A program made the position numbers and the translations under genes. The notes under the pieces were generated by a model that was not told the origin of the DNA, did no database searches, and saw only the letters and a list, made by a program, of their open reading frames with translations. 64,000 bases of DNA, from the NCBI GenBank assembly GCA_964370775.1, contig CAYJKT010000003.1, forward strand, positions 62,001-126,000. Reading direction: 5' to 3'. Below are positions 1 through 8,597 of this stretch, piece after piece; position 1 is the first letter of the stretch; each line of letters opens with the position of its first letter. The DNA is from SIG603 sp964370775 (lineage in GTDB: Bacteria; Bacillota; Clostridia; Oscillospirales; Acutalibacteraceae).

Positions 1-358
1 CATTGTAGTCATATTCTTTTATTTTGTCAAGTGAATCTGTTTGAATTTCTATCCAGTGAGTAACTTGATAAAAGCTTTGTTTGTGTCTAAACACTTCTCT
101 AGGTGAAATAATATTTCCCATTCCGTTTCCAAGGTCGTCAAGTGCAGCTATAAGCTTTTTTTTAGCGGCTAACCACTCTTCACACTCATGTTTTTTAAAA
201 TCAAAAATATCTTCACTTGCAGTCTCTAGCGGATATTTGGGTTGCATAAACTTTTTTAAGAAAAACGCCTTTCCGTCTGCCGTGGCATAATACCATATGC
301 CATTTGCAGAGGTATGTGCCTTTAATTTATCATATTGATAACCGTTTACTATGTCCAT
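1..358 (-). CDS. Protein-kinase-like protein, N-terminal part, cut by window edge
   Basis: The first 119 codons of a leftward gene that leaves the window at base 1. The start at 358 is set by a purine-rich site (AAGGAAAGGG, 369-378) ten bases upstream. The stretch GKAFFLKKFMQPKYP looks like the beta-3 strand and catalytic lysine region at the start of a Ser/Thr kinase N-lobe. It lies 25 bases downstream of the PP2C phosphatase and completes a vWA-phosphatase-kinase order known from Ter-associated stress loci, which supports the kinase reading. The catalytic loop lies outside the window, so activity cannot be judged. Seen: frame, start and the N-lobe-like motif. Inferred: kinase function. Confidence 0.68.
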   Translation of the reverse strand, partial: MDIVNGYQYDKLKAHTSANGIWYYATADGKAFFLKKFMQPKYPLETASEDIFDFKKHECEEWLAAKKKLIAALDDLGNGMGNIISPREVFRHKQSFYQVTHWIEIQTDSLDKIKEYDYN

Positions 359-383
359 TTCTCGATTACCCTTTCCTTAACTT

Positions 384-2306
384 CTATGTTTTTGCTATAT
401 AGTATCCATTATATAATTCATATAACGGCTTATATTCTTTCCATAAATCATATTTTCTAACCTCATATTTTTCAATTTGATAAGTTAGTTCATCTCTTTT
501 TTTCTCGTGTTCCTGTATTATATCTAAATAATCTTTGCAAGCAAACTGATTAGATACCCCTTTTGTCTGTAAAAACCTTCTAATTTCAGGCCAATTTTCC
601 TCTAAGTATCTCTCGAAATTACTCAGTCTATCTTCTTTTGACAAGGCAAAATATTCTTCCATTCTTGTTTGTAGACTAACATACTTATCGTACTCTTTAC
701 AGATATCTTTATACTTGTTGTCTTTTGGGTCTGTCTTTACAAAGCCTTTTGATAAAGCCTGCTTAAACTTGGATTCTATATCTTTATTTTTTTCACGAAA
801 ATGCAATCTAAGCGCATCTTCTGTTTCTTGCAACTGTGTTTTGATATCTACTAAGTCAGAAAATTTTTCTTCAAATTTCAAAAAAGATTGAGATTGCTCT
901 TCAATATTTTGTATGTTTTCGGGGTTTTTCTTACCTAACTGTTGCATGCTAAACATGCTATGTTGCAAGTTTTTAGAGTAGTCTATTTTCACTTGTTCAT
1001 ATTCTGTAACAAGTTCGCTATACTTTTGAGCTAACTTATTTCTTTGAGAATTAAGGTTGAAAAACTTTGAGAAACTAAAACCCAATAAATCATTTACATA
1101 TTCTCTAAACATGAGTTCTTCATACATTTTTCTAAGCTTATCATACCCTACACTGATTTCAGTGTTTCTAACCAATCCTTTTTCTTTAAATACATTTACT
1201 TGCTTTATATAGTTTCTATAAACATCTAAAGTAGCTAGCGCATACCTTAGTTCTATAATTATTTCTTCATCGTCATATATATTTTCTGTTATGTCGGTAT
1301 CAATTTGATAAACCCTTGTAACTAAAGATTTTAGCTCTTTATAAACTGGTACATCTAGTTCAGCTATACACGAGTCTAGCTCTTGGAATTTATGTGTGTT
1401 CTCTGCTTTTCGCTTCACTACTTTTTTGTCGTACAATAAATATTTATTTCTGTACTGGTCTTGAACAAACAACGCCCTTCTATTAAGCATCATCTGCATT
1501 TCAGAGCATTTTTTTTCATCTACTATTATAACTCCAGCCATGCTACAGTCGTCTTGTTGCCCATAGTTTGTAAGCACATTACCTAAAGTCTCTTCAAACC
1601 TTGTTACATCTTTTCTAGTAAGTACTTCTGTTTTTAAAACAGCATATTCTACCCTGTATTCAAGATCCATAGGAGTACTTAAATAATCGAAACAACCATC
1701 AGTACAAGTAAACAATATGCAGTCACTAGGAAGATCATCATAATAGCAATAATTTAGATGAAAATCACCGTCTTGCCTTATATTGTTTGACATAAGCGCC
1801 GATTTTTCATAGGCATCTGTGTCGTATGGTGTATCATCTACTGTTAATTGTTGCAATCCCCTAGTTTCTGTCAGTAAAAAAGCCCTTGAGTCTCCTGCCC
1901 AAATGACTAATGCTTCTGTCCTATTCTCAAATTTTGCATATACTATCGCTGTAAGAGTTGTAGGTAACATTTGAATAGACTTACCAATAATTAAATTGAC
2001 CAGTCCATTTTCTTCTACAAATTTGTCTAGCTTATTTGTTATATGCTCTTTTAAACTAATTATGTATTTTTCAGGCTTGCCCATATGAATACATATCTCT
2101 TCATAGTTTTCGTGCAAAAAATTTTGACAAGTACTTGAAACTACTCTTGATCCTAGATATGCACTGCTTTTTTTCTCATCGCCCAATTGATATTTATTTT
2201 GACCTGCACCGCCCAGACCGTCACAGACAATAAGAATTTTATCATCAGCAAAGGCAGGCGCATCTTCATCATGCCCACTAAGAGGTTTATTAATGACAAA
2301 ATTCAT
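384..2306 (-). CDS. PP2C-family Ser/Thr phosphatase with long coiled-coil C-terminus
   Basis: 640 residues. The N-terminal ~265 residues carry PP2C metal-site motifs: GHDEDAP (11-17), DGLGGAG (29-35), WAGDSRAF (about 135), CTDGCFDYL (about 200) and DDCSMAG (about 250). Such enzymes remove phosphate from Ser/Thr using Mn/Mg. The remaining ~375 residues are rich in Glu, Lys, Gln and Leu, and look like extended coiled coil, far longer than a minimal PP2C of about 240 residues. No signal peptide or membrane segment is visible, so it is probably cytosolic. It starts 15 bases after the vWA gene and is followed by the kinase gene, so the three are probably one transcript. The likely role is to reverse phosphorylation by the adjacent kinase; the target is unknown. 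Confidence 0.88.
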   Translation of the reverse strand: MNFVINKPLSGHDEDAPAFADDKILIVCDGLGGAGQNKYQLGDEKKSSAYLGSRVVSSTCQNFLHENYEEICIHMGKPEKYIISLKEHITNKLDKFVEENGLVNLIIGKSIQMLPTTLTAIVYAKFENRTEALVIWAGDSRAFLLTETRGLQQLTVDDTPYDTDAYEKSALMSNNIRQDGDFHLNYCYYDDLPSDCILFTCTDGCFDYLSTPMDLEYRVEYAVLKTEVLTRKDVTRFEETLGNVLTNYGQQDDCSMAGVIIVDEKKCSEMQMMLNRRALFVQDQYRNKYLLYDKKVVKRKAENTHKFQELDSCIAELDVPVYKELKSLVTRVYQIDTDITENIYDDEEIIIELRYALATLDVYRNYIKQVNVFKEKGLVRNTEISVGYDKLRKMYEELMFREYVNDLLGFSFSKFFNLNSQRNKLAQKYSELVTEYEQVKIDYSKNLQHSMFSMQQLGKKNPENIQNIEEQSQSFLKFEEKFSDLVDIKTQLQETEDALRLHFREKNKDIESKFKQALSKGFVKTDPKDNKYKDICKEYDKYVSLQTRMEEYFALSKEDRLSNFERYLEENWPEIRRFLQTKGVSNQFACKDYLDIIQEHEKKRDELTYQIEKYEVRKYDLWKEYKPLYELYNGYYIAKT

Positions 2307-2321
2307 CTCAAAATTTTCTCC

Positions 2322-3164
2322 TTATCTCATACTACCGCTAATTGTGTTAATTATAGTCTCACGTCCTACCTCTGTTCCACCCTTAGCCGCCGATATTGGA
2401 ATTACCGCAGCATAGTCTATATCCTCTGCAATTTTATCCCACGGATATGAATTTACAGGAGCAAAAACAATTAATCTCTCTGCATTTCTATCCATAACAT
2501 ATTCTCCACCAAATGTTCCATATGAGCCTTGGCCGCACCACGCCTCATATAAATCATTATAACTTTTCAGCATATCTGCCGGGTAATATTGATTACTACT
2601 TTTTTTAGACTTTTCAAAAGGATGCGCCGAGGCATCTGTAAACACAACAACAACATTTCGTGCCTTTTCAGTGTTTGGATTATTAACCCTTACCCACTCA
2701 GATTTCATTGCAAGTGCTATTGCCTCTAATGCGTTTTCAGGTTCGTCTCCGCCCCCTACCGCTTCTAATGCTGCCACAAAATTACGAAACTCAGCTTTAT
2801 CATTTGGAAGTGTAAAAAAATCGGACTGTTGCATTGCATATTCTCCATCGCAATAATAGTCTCTAAAAGCAATAACTCTAACTCTTAACTGTGTAACAAT
2901 TCTGTTTCTTGAGTTTCTCATCTCTTCTATTAAATCATCATATAAATCTAACGTTAAGTTTTTAACTGTATTTATGATAGGAGCCATACTAGCAGTAACA
3001 TCTATGCAGAATACTATATCAACAAATGTTGTAACTCCTCCCAATGCTTCTTGTATTATTGCCTGTGGTTTGCCTGTGGTTATAAAATCATCTATTTCAT
3101 CAAGATCAATATTTTCTATGTCATCTAGTTCTAAACTGCCTAATTCTTTTTCGATATCGCTCAT
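2322..3164 (-). CDS. von Willebrand factor A domain protein (TerY-like)
   Basis: 280 residues from the ATG at 3164, which follows an AGAAAGG ribosome site. An upstream in-frame start at 3251 would add 29 unlike residues and is not used. After an acidic, Leu/Asp-rich N-terminus (1-40), the vWA fold begins at about 46 with a MIDAS motif of the form DxTxS (DVTAS, 55-59); the acidic patch GGGDEPENAL and VFTDASAHP supply later metal-site positions. vWA proteins of this class bind partner proteins through a metal ion. It is first in a leftward operon with the phosphatase and the kinase, matching the vWA/PP2C/kinase triads described beside Ter genes. No terD or terC homologue is in the window, though the cluster continues beyond the edge. 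Confidence 0.85.
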   Translation of the reverse strand: MSDIEKELGSLELDDIENIDLDEIDDFITTGKPQAIIQEALGGVTTFVDIVFCIDVTASMAPIINTVKNLTLDLYDDLIEEMRNSRNRIVTQLRVRVIAFRDYYCDGEYAMQQSDFFTLPNDKAEFRNFVAALEAVGGGDEPENALEAIALAMKSEWVRVNNPNTEKARNVVVVFTDASAHPFEKSKKSSNQYYPADMLKSYNDLYEAWCGQGSYGTFGGEYVMDRNAERLIVFAPVNSYPWDKIAEDIDYAAVIPISAAKGGTEVGRETIINTISGSMR

Positions 3165-3324
3165 GTTAACGACCTTTCTATTAGCATTATTAAAATTAAT
3201 TCCTATTATATTATACACTTTATATTTATATTTTTCAATATGATTTTTCATAAATTCTTAATATGTAGTCAATTATTGTAAATAAAATTTTTATAATATG
3301 CTTTTTTTTTTAATTTTTATGTGA

Positions 3325-3330
3325 TATAAT
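3325..3330 (+). promoter_or_regulatory. Probable -10 box of the VanW-domain gene
   Basis: TATAAT preceded by TGA (TGATATAAT), in an AT-rich 117-base gap between divergent genes. It lies 39 bases before the start codon at 3369, which has the site AAGGAG. No good -35 box is visible, so this is a candidate only. Confidence 0.4.
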
Positions 3331-3368
3331 TACTGTGAAAGTTAAAATTTCAACTTAAGGAGATATAT

Positions 3369-4973
3369 ATGAAAAAAAATTTATTCAAAATACTACTTCT
3401 AACAATATCTAGTGTGTGCATTTTAACAGCATGCGGAAGTACAGACTCAGACCCATCCGCAGATGGAAGTTCTCAAGGTTCTGAAAGTTCAGAAAATGTA
3501 CTTGCTACGGCTACTTTTCCTGAAAACACTATAGTAAACTCTGTTTATATAGGTGAAAAAACGCTGGACGAAGCCATAACAACCATCGAAACTAGCCTTG
3601 ATTCTGTATACAATAAGCTTTCAATCAAGCTAAATTTTGGCGATGAGACAAAAACTATTAATGCTAGCGACTTAAATTTTACTAATAATATTGAAGAAAC
3701 ACTCACAACAGCTTTAGAAACAGGCAATTATGCGAATTTAGAATTTGATTATAATCCAGATGAAGAATCTGTTATGAATACTATTCAAGAAATTGCAGAT
3801 AACTATATAGTAGAAGCTCAAGATGCCTCTGTTGACTATTTTGACTTTGATACAAGAACTTTTGTGTTTAAAGAGGGACAAGCAGGGCAAAGTATAGATG
3901 TAGAGCAAACTACAGATAAAGTTTTAAGCTATCTTAATCAGCAAAAAAGTGGTGATATTTCTGTTGTAATTACAGAAAAACAGCCTGAAACAACAATTGA
4001 AGACATTGAAAATTCTTATGGTCAGCTCTCAACTTACGACACATACTCTACAAACACAGAAAACGGCACACATAACATGAGACTTGCACTTGAAAAAACA
4101 AACGGCACTACTTTGCAACCAGGCGAAGAATTTTCGTTTAACGGAATTGTGGGTAATACGTCTTATGCGTCAAGTGGTTTCTTGCCAGCCGGTGGTTTAG
4201 TCAACGGACTTTCTGTGCCTATGTATGGTGGCGGAGTTTGTCAAGCTGCAACAACTATTTATGTAGCTGCCTTTAAAGCAGACATGGAAATTACATCCAG
4301 AGAATGCCATGCTACTCCGTCTTCTTATGTTCCAATTGGAATAGATGCTACAATTAGCTATGGTTACTATGATGTAAAATTTAAAAATTCAAGCGATGAA
4401 CCTATATATTTAGTAACATATATGGACGGACTAACTCTTTATGCTACATTTTACGGAAAATTTAGTGAAGAATGGGATGAAATTATAGGTCAAGGTTGGG
4501 TAGATGAAGTAGTTCCTATTCCTTCACAAATCGAATATATAACTGACTACAGCCTAGCATCGGGCGAATATGAGTTAGTAACTAACGGCTATCAAGGTTA
4601 TTTTGCAGAAGCTGAAAAGATATTCTATAAAGATGGTGTTGAAGTTAAAAGAGAGGCTCTTTCTGACTCTGAGTACTACGCAAAGGCAAAAACTTATAGA
4701 ATAGGTCCTGGAACAGACACAAGCAAAATTACAGGAAGTTCAGGAAACACAAATACAGTCGCTCCAACATCTACACCAACTGCTACTGCTACTCCTGCTC
4801 CAACTGTGACAACTGCTCCTACAACATCACCTACAACATCACCTACAACATCACCTACAACAGAGCCTACAACAGAGCCTACAACAGAGCCTACTACAGC
4901 ACCTACAACAGAGCCTACTACAGCACCTACAACAACACCTACAACAGACCCTACTACTGAACCTACAGAATAA
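3369..4973 (+). CDS. VanW-family lipoprotein with peptidoglycan-binding-like domain and Thr-Pro repeat tail
   Basis: 534 residues. It starts with a lipoprotein signal (ILTAC lipobox; Cys at about residue 21), so it should be lipid-anchored outside the membrane. Residues ~45-200 resemble the PG_binding_4-type domain that precedes VanW in Firmicutes. The VanW domain follows at ~215-370, with YGGGVCQAATT and HATPSSYVPIG. Residues ~370-455 are a further extracellular region, and the last ~50 are repeats of P-T-T-x, typical of a wall-spanning spacer. VanW lies in some vancomycin-resistance clusters but its chemistry is unsettled, and stand-alone copies do not by themselves indicate resistance. The nitroreductase gene starts 9 bases downstream. 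Confidence 0.85.
   Translation: MKKNLFKILLLTISSVCILTACGSTDSDPSADGSSQGSESSENVLATATFPENTIVNSVYIGEKTLDEAITTIETSLDSVYNKLSIKLNFGDETKTINASDLNFTNNIEETLTTALETGNYANLEFDYNPDEESVMNTIQEIADNYIVEAQDASVDYFDFDTRTFVFKEGQAGQSIDVEQTTDKVLSYLNQQKSGDISVVITEKQPETTIEDIENSYGQLSTYDTYSTNTENGTHNMRLALEKTNGTTLQPGEEFSFNGIVGNTSYASSGFLPAGGLVNGLSVPMYGGGVCQAATTIYVAAFKADMEITSRECHATPSSYVPIGIDATISYGYYDVKFKNSSDEPIYLVTYMDGLTLYATFYGKFSEEWDEIIGQGWVDEVVPIPSQIEYITDYSLASGEYELVTNGYQGYFAEAEKIFYKDGVEVKREALSDSEYYAKAKTYRIGPGTDTSKITGSSGNTNTVAPTSTPTATATPAPTVTTAPTTSPTTSPTTSPTTEPTTEPTTEPTTAPTTEPTTAPTTTPTTDPTTEPTE
4818..4961 (+). repeat. Twelve 12-bp in-frame tandem repeats encoding PTTx
   Basis: Twelve consecutive copies of CCTACAACANNN or near variants (CCTACTACA) encode P-T-T followed by S, S, S, E, E, E, A, E, A, T, D, E. 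The unit is a multiple of three, so slippage would change length without a frameshift. Adjacent copies are identical at the DNA level, suggesting recent expansion. Confidence 0.9.
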
Positions 4974-4982
4974 GGAGATTTT

Positions 4983-5510
4983 ATGAATTTTTCAGAACTT
5001 TGTTTAAAACGAGAGAGTACACGAAGCTATATAGACAAGCCTGTTGACAGAAAAATCATCGAAGAAATATTAAAAGATGCCATCAACAGTCCATCTGCTT
5101 GCAACTCACAACCATGGAAATTTGTGGTTTGCGAAAACGGAAAAACTTTGGCAAACTATATTACAAGAGAAGATTTACCGATAAACAAATGGGCTAATCA
5201 GGTTCCTGTATATATCGTTCTTTGCGAGACCAAAGCAAAACTTATGTCAATACTTACATGTGATTCACAACATTACGCTGCTTTTGATGCAGGCTCTGCG
5301 GCTACAACAATTTGTTATTCTGCCACAGAAAAAGGAGTTTCAAGTTGTATCATTGGCTGTTTTGATGAGCAAGGTATAAAAGATTTCCTTTCAATTCCAG
5401 AAGATGTAAAGGTCAAAATGCTAATTGCCCTGGGCTACTCTGAGAGTACAGAACCTAGAGCAAAAATGAGAAAAGATTTTGATACTTTAGTAAGTTTTAA
5501 TAAGTATTAA
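4983..5510 (+). CDS. Nitroreductase-family FMN oxidoreductase
   Basis: 175 residues, the usual length for a small nitroreductase. The N-terminus has the family's FMN-contact pattern (RESTRSYIDKPVD, then SPSACNSQPWKFVV), and the C-terminal half has GCFDEQGIKDFL and LIALGYSES. These enzymes use FMN and NAD(P)H to reduce nitro groups, quinones or flavins; the substrate cannot be read from sequence. It starts 9 bases after the VanW-domain gene with AAGGAG as ribosome site and is followed by a strong terminator, so the two genes form a short operon. Cytosolic; no membrane segment. Confidence 0.85.
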   Translation: MNFSELCLKRESTRSYIDKPVDRKIIEEILKDAINSPSACNSQPWKFVVCENGKTLANYITREDLPINKWANQVPVYIVLCETKAKLMSILTCDSQHYAAFDAGSAATTICYSATEKGVSSCIIGCFDEQGIKDFLSIPEDVKVKMLIALGYSESTEPRAKMRKDFDTLVSFNKY

Positions 5511-5516
5511 TAATTT

Positions 5517-5556
5517 AACTGGCTATGACATTTGTTGTCATAGCCAGTTCAACTTT
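5517..5556 (+). terminator. Rho-independent terminator after the nitroreductase gene
   Basis: A perfect 14-bp stem (AACTGGCTATGACA, 5517-5530, with its complement at 5536-5549) closes a 5-base loop and is followed by CAACTTTTTG. It begins seven bases after the stop codon. Confidence 0.85.
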
Positions 5557-5670
5557 TTGAAAAAGGGTTTCTCTTAAAAATATTGCACTAAATAAAAATA
5601 TTGCATGTCATCTAGTAATACTTTTTAGTAATTCTGGTTTATAACAAACTCGTTAAAACACATAAATTAA

Positions 5671-5862
5671 TGTAGGGGACGGGTTTTCCGCACACGTGTT
5701 GATTAGAAAAATTTAGCCATGTAGGGGCGGATATTATCCGCCTAAAAAGTCTGTAATTTTGTCTAAATTTACAGGCGGATAATATCCGCCCCTACATGGA
5801 TTTTGGGAATTACAACGAATTTAATTTAATCATTAAATCGTAAGAGGCACGTCCCCTACATT
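5671..5862. repeat. Composite TGTAGGGG inverted-repeat element (E1)
   Basis: The outer left end TGTAGGGGACGGG starts at 5671 and is answered by CGTCCCCTACA near 5852-5862. Inside it sits a complete second element (5720-5796) with 24-bp perfect arms. Each arm contains the self-complementary core GGCGGATATTATCCGCC or its complement. The flanking phrases CACGTGTTGATTAG and TAAGAGGCACGT recur at other copies. The element lies between the nitroreductase terminator and the P-type ATPase cassette; no gene is seen in this spacer. Confidence 0.85.
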
Positions 5863-5926
5863 GTGTTTCATTAATTTATTCGTTTTGACAAAACAGTGTT
5901 TTTGAATTAAGGGTTTTATACAATCA

Positions 5927-5968
5927 GGGCTGTGACAAAATTTTCATTTCATCACAGCCCCTCTTTTT
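5927..5968 (+). terminator. Hairpin with T-tract downstream of repeat E1
   Basis: GGGCTGTGA (5927-5935) pairs with TCACAGCCC (5952-5960) and is followed by CTCTTTTT. It faces rightward although no rightward gene lies just before it, so it may be a backup terminator or cargo of the repeat. A related segment ending in a similar hairpin occurs at 8675-8773. Confidence 0.55.
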
Positions 5969-5971
5969 AAT

Positions 5972-6052
5972 TTATTTATGTTTATGTCCTGTGTAAATAC
6001 ACATTAGCATTGCAAAAACTGCAAGAATAGACCAAAACTTATGTTGTTTCAT
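5972..6052 (-). CDS. 26-residue membrane peptide at the end of the P-type ATPase cassette
   Basis: A small leftward gene overlapping the last codons of the ATPase gene. The ATG at 6052 is preceded by GGAGGGGAAGAAA, a very good ribosome site lying inside the ATPase coding end, and the frame closes with TAA at 5972. The peptide begins MKQHKFW, has one hydrophobic segment of about 16 residues (SILAVFAMLMCIY) and ends TGHKHK, a His/Lys tail. Shape, start signal and position suggest a real single-pass small protein co-translated with the pump, perhaps modulating it. I do not recognise a named family. Confidence 0.68.
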   Translation of the reverse strand: MKQHKFWSILAVFAMLMCIYTGHKHK

Positions 6053-8177
6053 TTTTCTTCCCCTCCGGCAATGTTATTCTATCTTCTTTTTTCATCATTG
6101 GTTTTGCTGAATTTATCGCTAGTGCAATTGTAGAAGCATTGTGTAGCCATGCGGAAGTATTTGCCATTATGACCCCTACAATGCCTAAAGCAATTAGCGC
6201 AGTATTGAATGTAACAATTATTCCATATTGCCTGTATATCTTCTGCATTAACTTTGTTGCAAGTCTTCTAGCCTCTACTATTTTAGTCAGTTCATGAGAC
6301 AAAACAGAAATATCAGCTACCTCTCTTGCTATGTCAGACGAACCATTAAGAGTAAGCGACACATCAGATGCACTAAGCGCCGGAGTATCGTTTATTCCGT
6401 CGCCTACCATGAGTATGGTTTTGCCCTGCGCTTTTAATTTTTCGATTATTGCTGCCTTGCCATCAGGCAAAACAGAAGCATAATATTTATCTATCCCTAA
6501 CAAATTACAAGTATATTTAGCACTACTCTCGCCATCTCCTGTAATCATAAAGATTTCTTTGACACCCTCTTTTCTTAGCATATCGATTGTTGGCTTTGCG
6601 TCTATTCTTGGTGGATCATTAACGCAAATAATGCCTATAAGCTCGCTATCTACCGCAAGATAAACCGCACTGTCACTTCCAATTTGCTCGTTTATCCACT
6701 GCTCTTTTTCACTAGGATACTTAACCTGTTCATCTTCAAAAACAAAATGTCTGCTACCTATAACCGAGTGTTTGTTGTTATATATGCTAGCTATTCCGTG
6801 CGCTACAATATATTCAACTTTGCCATGCTCTTCTGGGTGATGAATATTTCTCTCTTTCGCCTCTTTCACAATAGAAGCGGCTACGCTATGAGGAAAATGC
6901 TCTTCAAGACAAGCGGCTATTTTTAGCACTTCATCTTCTGTATAACCGTCTGCTAACGGAATTATCTTAGATACTTTTGGAACTGCATTTGTGAGCGTTC
7001 CTGTTTTGTCAAATACAACAGTATCTACTTTTGATAAAAGCTCAAGATATTTACCGCCTTTTACAAGTATATCATGATTAACGCTTTCTTTAAGCGCCGA
7101 TATAACCGTAATTGGGGTAGTAAGCTTAATCGCACACGAAAAGTCTACCATAAGCACAGATAACGCACGAGATATACTCCCTGTTAAAATTAAGGTTACA
7201 AAAAACAGACCAAAACTAATAGGTACAATGTCATCTGCTAAGCGTTCTGCCTTGCCTTGAACCATGGCTTTTTCTTTTTCGCCCGTGTCAATTAAATCTA
7301 TTATTTTTGCAATGCGTGAGTCACTTTGTAAACTTAGAACCTCTACATCAATTTCACCATCTTCTAAAACAGTGCCTGCAAAAACAGTGCTGTCGCAAGT
7401 TTTATGCACTGGAATAGGCTCGCCTGTCATTGTAGCTTCATTTATCAAGGCATCTCCTAGAACAACTGTTCCGTCCATAGGAATTAGACTGCCTTTTCTT
7501 ATACGAATTACATCGCCTACTTTAACATCACTGTGATGAACTTCATGCTCTTCACCATTTTTTACAAGCCAAACTTTGTCCACGTTTATAGAAAGACTTT
7601 GAGCCAAAGCATGTTTCGCCCTAAGGTTCGAGTATTCAAGCAATAAGTCTGAAAGTTTTAATAAAAATAGAGTAGATGACACTGTTTTGTAGTTCCTTGA
7701 CAACAACGAGGCAGAAATTGCCGTGCCATCTAAGACCTCTACATTAATTTTTTTGTTGCCAAGAGCCTTAAGTCCGTTCACTATATAAGGAATAGCCCTA
7801 ATAATAGTATAAATTTTGTGCGGATACGCAGGCATAAAAAAGCTTCTTAGCAAATGACATACACAATGTTTGACTATTCTTCTTTTCATTTGAGTTTCTA
7901 AAATTATTGCACTTTGGTTCTGTGTTGCTACACCATCTTTAATATCCGAAAGTGCCAAGTGCGATATTTTTTTTAATAATAAGTCTCTTACATTTTCAGC
8001 CTTGTTTTCATATTCGATAAGCACCGAGCCGTTTATCTCGTTTGCTGAAACATTTTTTACACCATTAACACAAAGGAGCAGTTCGGAAAGTCCGTAACAC
8101 TGCTCCTTAGTTAATATGTATTTACCGAATCGAACTCTGAGGCGGTTAGGCTTATCACAAACTATGTGATATTTCAT
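6039..8177 (-). CDS. Heavy-metal P1B-type ATPase with non-canonical metal site
   Basis: 712 residues. The N-terminal ~75 residues look like a degenerate heavy-metal-associated domain without CxxC. Transport-ATPase motifs follow in order: MTGEP (actuator, about 250), DKTGTLT (phosphorylation Asp, about 388), HFPHSV (the P1B HP motif, about 427), MITGDGESS and VGDGINDTPALSASD (about 590). In the membrane helix before DKTGT, where CPC or CPx is expected, the sequence is SCAIKL, so the Cys is kept without the usual Cys-Pro pair. It should export a transition metal, but which one is uncertain. It starts 17 bases after the DUF6110-like gene with AAAGGAG, and the 26-residue peptide gene overlaps its end. 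Confidence 0.9.
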   Translation of the reverse strand: MKYHIVCDKPNRLRVRFGKYILTKEQCYGLSELLLCVNGVKNVSANEINGSVLIEYENKAENVRDLLLKKISHLALSDIKDGVATQNQSAIILETQMKRRIVKHCVCHLLRSFFMPAYPHKIYTIIRAIPYIVNGLKALGNKKINVEVLDGTAISASLLSRNYKTVSSTLFLLKLSDLLLEYSNLRAKHALAQSLSINVDKVWLVKNGEEHEVHHSDVKVGDVIRIRKGSLIPMDGTVVLGDALINEATMTGEPIPVHKTCDSTVFAGTVLEDGEIDVEVLSLQSDSRIAKIIDLIDTGEKEKAMVQGKAERLADDIVPISFGLFFVTLILTGSISRALSVLMVDFSCAIKLTTPITVISALKESVNHDILVKGGKYLELLSKVDTVVFDKTGTLTNAVPKVSKIIPLADGYTEDEVLKIAACLEEHFPHSVAASIVKEAKERNIHHPEEHGKVEYIVAHGIASIYNNKHSVIGSRHFVFEDEQVKYPSEKEQWINEQIGSDSAVYLAVDSELIGIICVNDPPRIDAKPTIDMLRKEGVKEIFMITGDGESSAKYTCNLLGIDKYYASVLPDGKAAIIEKLKAQGKTILMVGDGINDTPALSASDVSLTLNGSSDIAREVADISVLSHELTKIVEARRLATKLMQKIYRQYGIIVTFNTALIALGIVGVIMANTSAWLHNASTIALAINSAKPMMKKEDRITLPEGKKNETT

Positions 8178-8194
8178 AAGCTTCTCCTTTAAAA

Positions 8195-8452
8195 TTATTC
8201 CTCTGAGCAGTCGCAGTTTCCACCACAGTCACATTTAGCAGCTACCTTAGCTTCTGCACAAATATCCTCTGCCTCTTCTTTTAAATTGTTCGCAGACTCT
8301 AAAACCTTATCTTTAAGCATTATTCCACCAGCTACACCTTTTACAGCTAACTGACGAGCCTTTTTAGTTTTCATTAGGCCTAATACTGCAATACCTGTTG
8401 CGGCACCCGCTGCGAATATTAACTTTTTCTCTTTTGTTATAAATTTTAACAT
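8195..8452 (-). CDS. DUF6110-like small protein with Cys-rich metal-binding tail
   Basis: 85 residues. A hydrophobic stretch near the N-terminus (IFAAGAATGIAVLGLM, 13-28) may sit in the membrane. It is followed by a helical, charged region and a C-terminal CDCGGNCDCSEE, four Cys in C-x-C-x4-C-x-C spacing, an obvious metal ligand. The body resembles DUF6110 proteins that precede heavy-metal P-type ATPases in Clostridia. It is first in a three-gene cassette with the ATPase and the 26-residue peptide, and has a strong site (GGAGGTG) before its ATG. The probable role is as a metal chaperone or sensor for the pump; this is inference. Confidence 0.75.
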   Translation of the reverse strand: MLKFITKEKKLIFAAGAATGIAVLGLMKTKKARQLAVKGVAGGIMLKDKVLESANNLKEEAEDICAEAKVAAKCDCGGNCDCSEE

Positions 8453-8480
8453 AAATACACCTCCATATGTTGTTTATAAT

Positions 8481-8509
8481 ATTATAGCATATTACATACT
8501 ATTTTTCAA
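8481..8509 (-). promoter_or_regulatory. Sigma-A-type promoter of the metal ATPase cassette
   Basis: On the minus strand TTGAAA (8509-8504), a 17-base spacer and TATAAT (8486-8481) lie just upstream of the DUF6110-like gene starting at 8452. Confidence 0.7.
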
Positions 8510-8597
8510 CTGTTTTTTAAAATTATCTGTTAAAAGTAAGAATTGTCTAAAAATATTGCTCAAAATAATTATGTTGCTTTTCATCCAGTAATACTAA

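Noticed and set aside
3369..4973. Vancomycin resistance locus, from the VanW domain
   Set aside because: No vanH, vanA or vanX-type ligase, dehydrogenase or dipeptidase nearby. Stand-alone VanW proteins are common in Clostridia.
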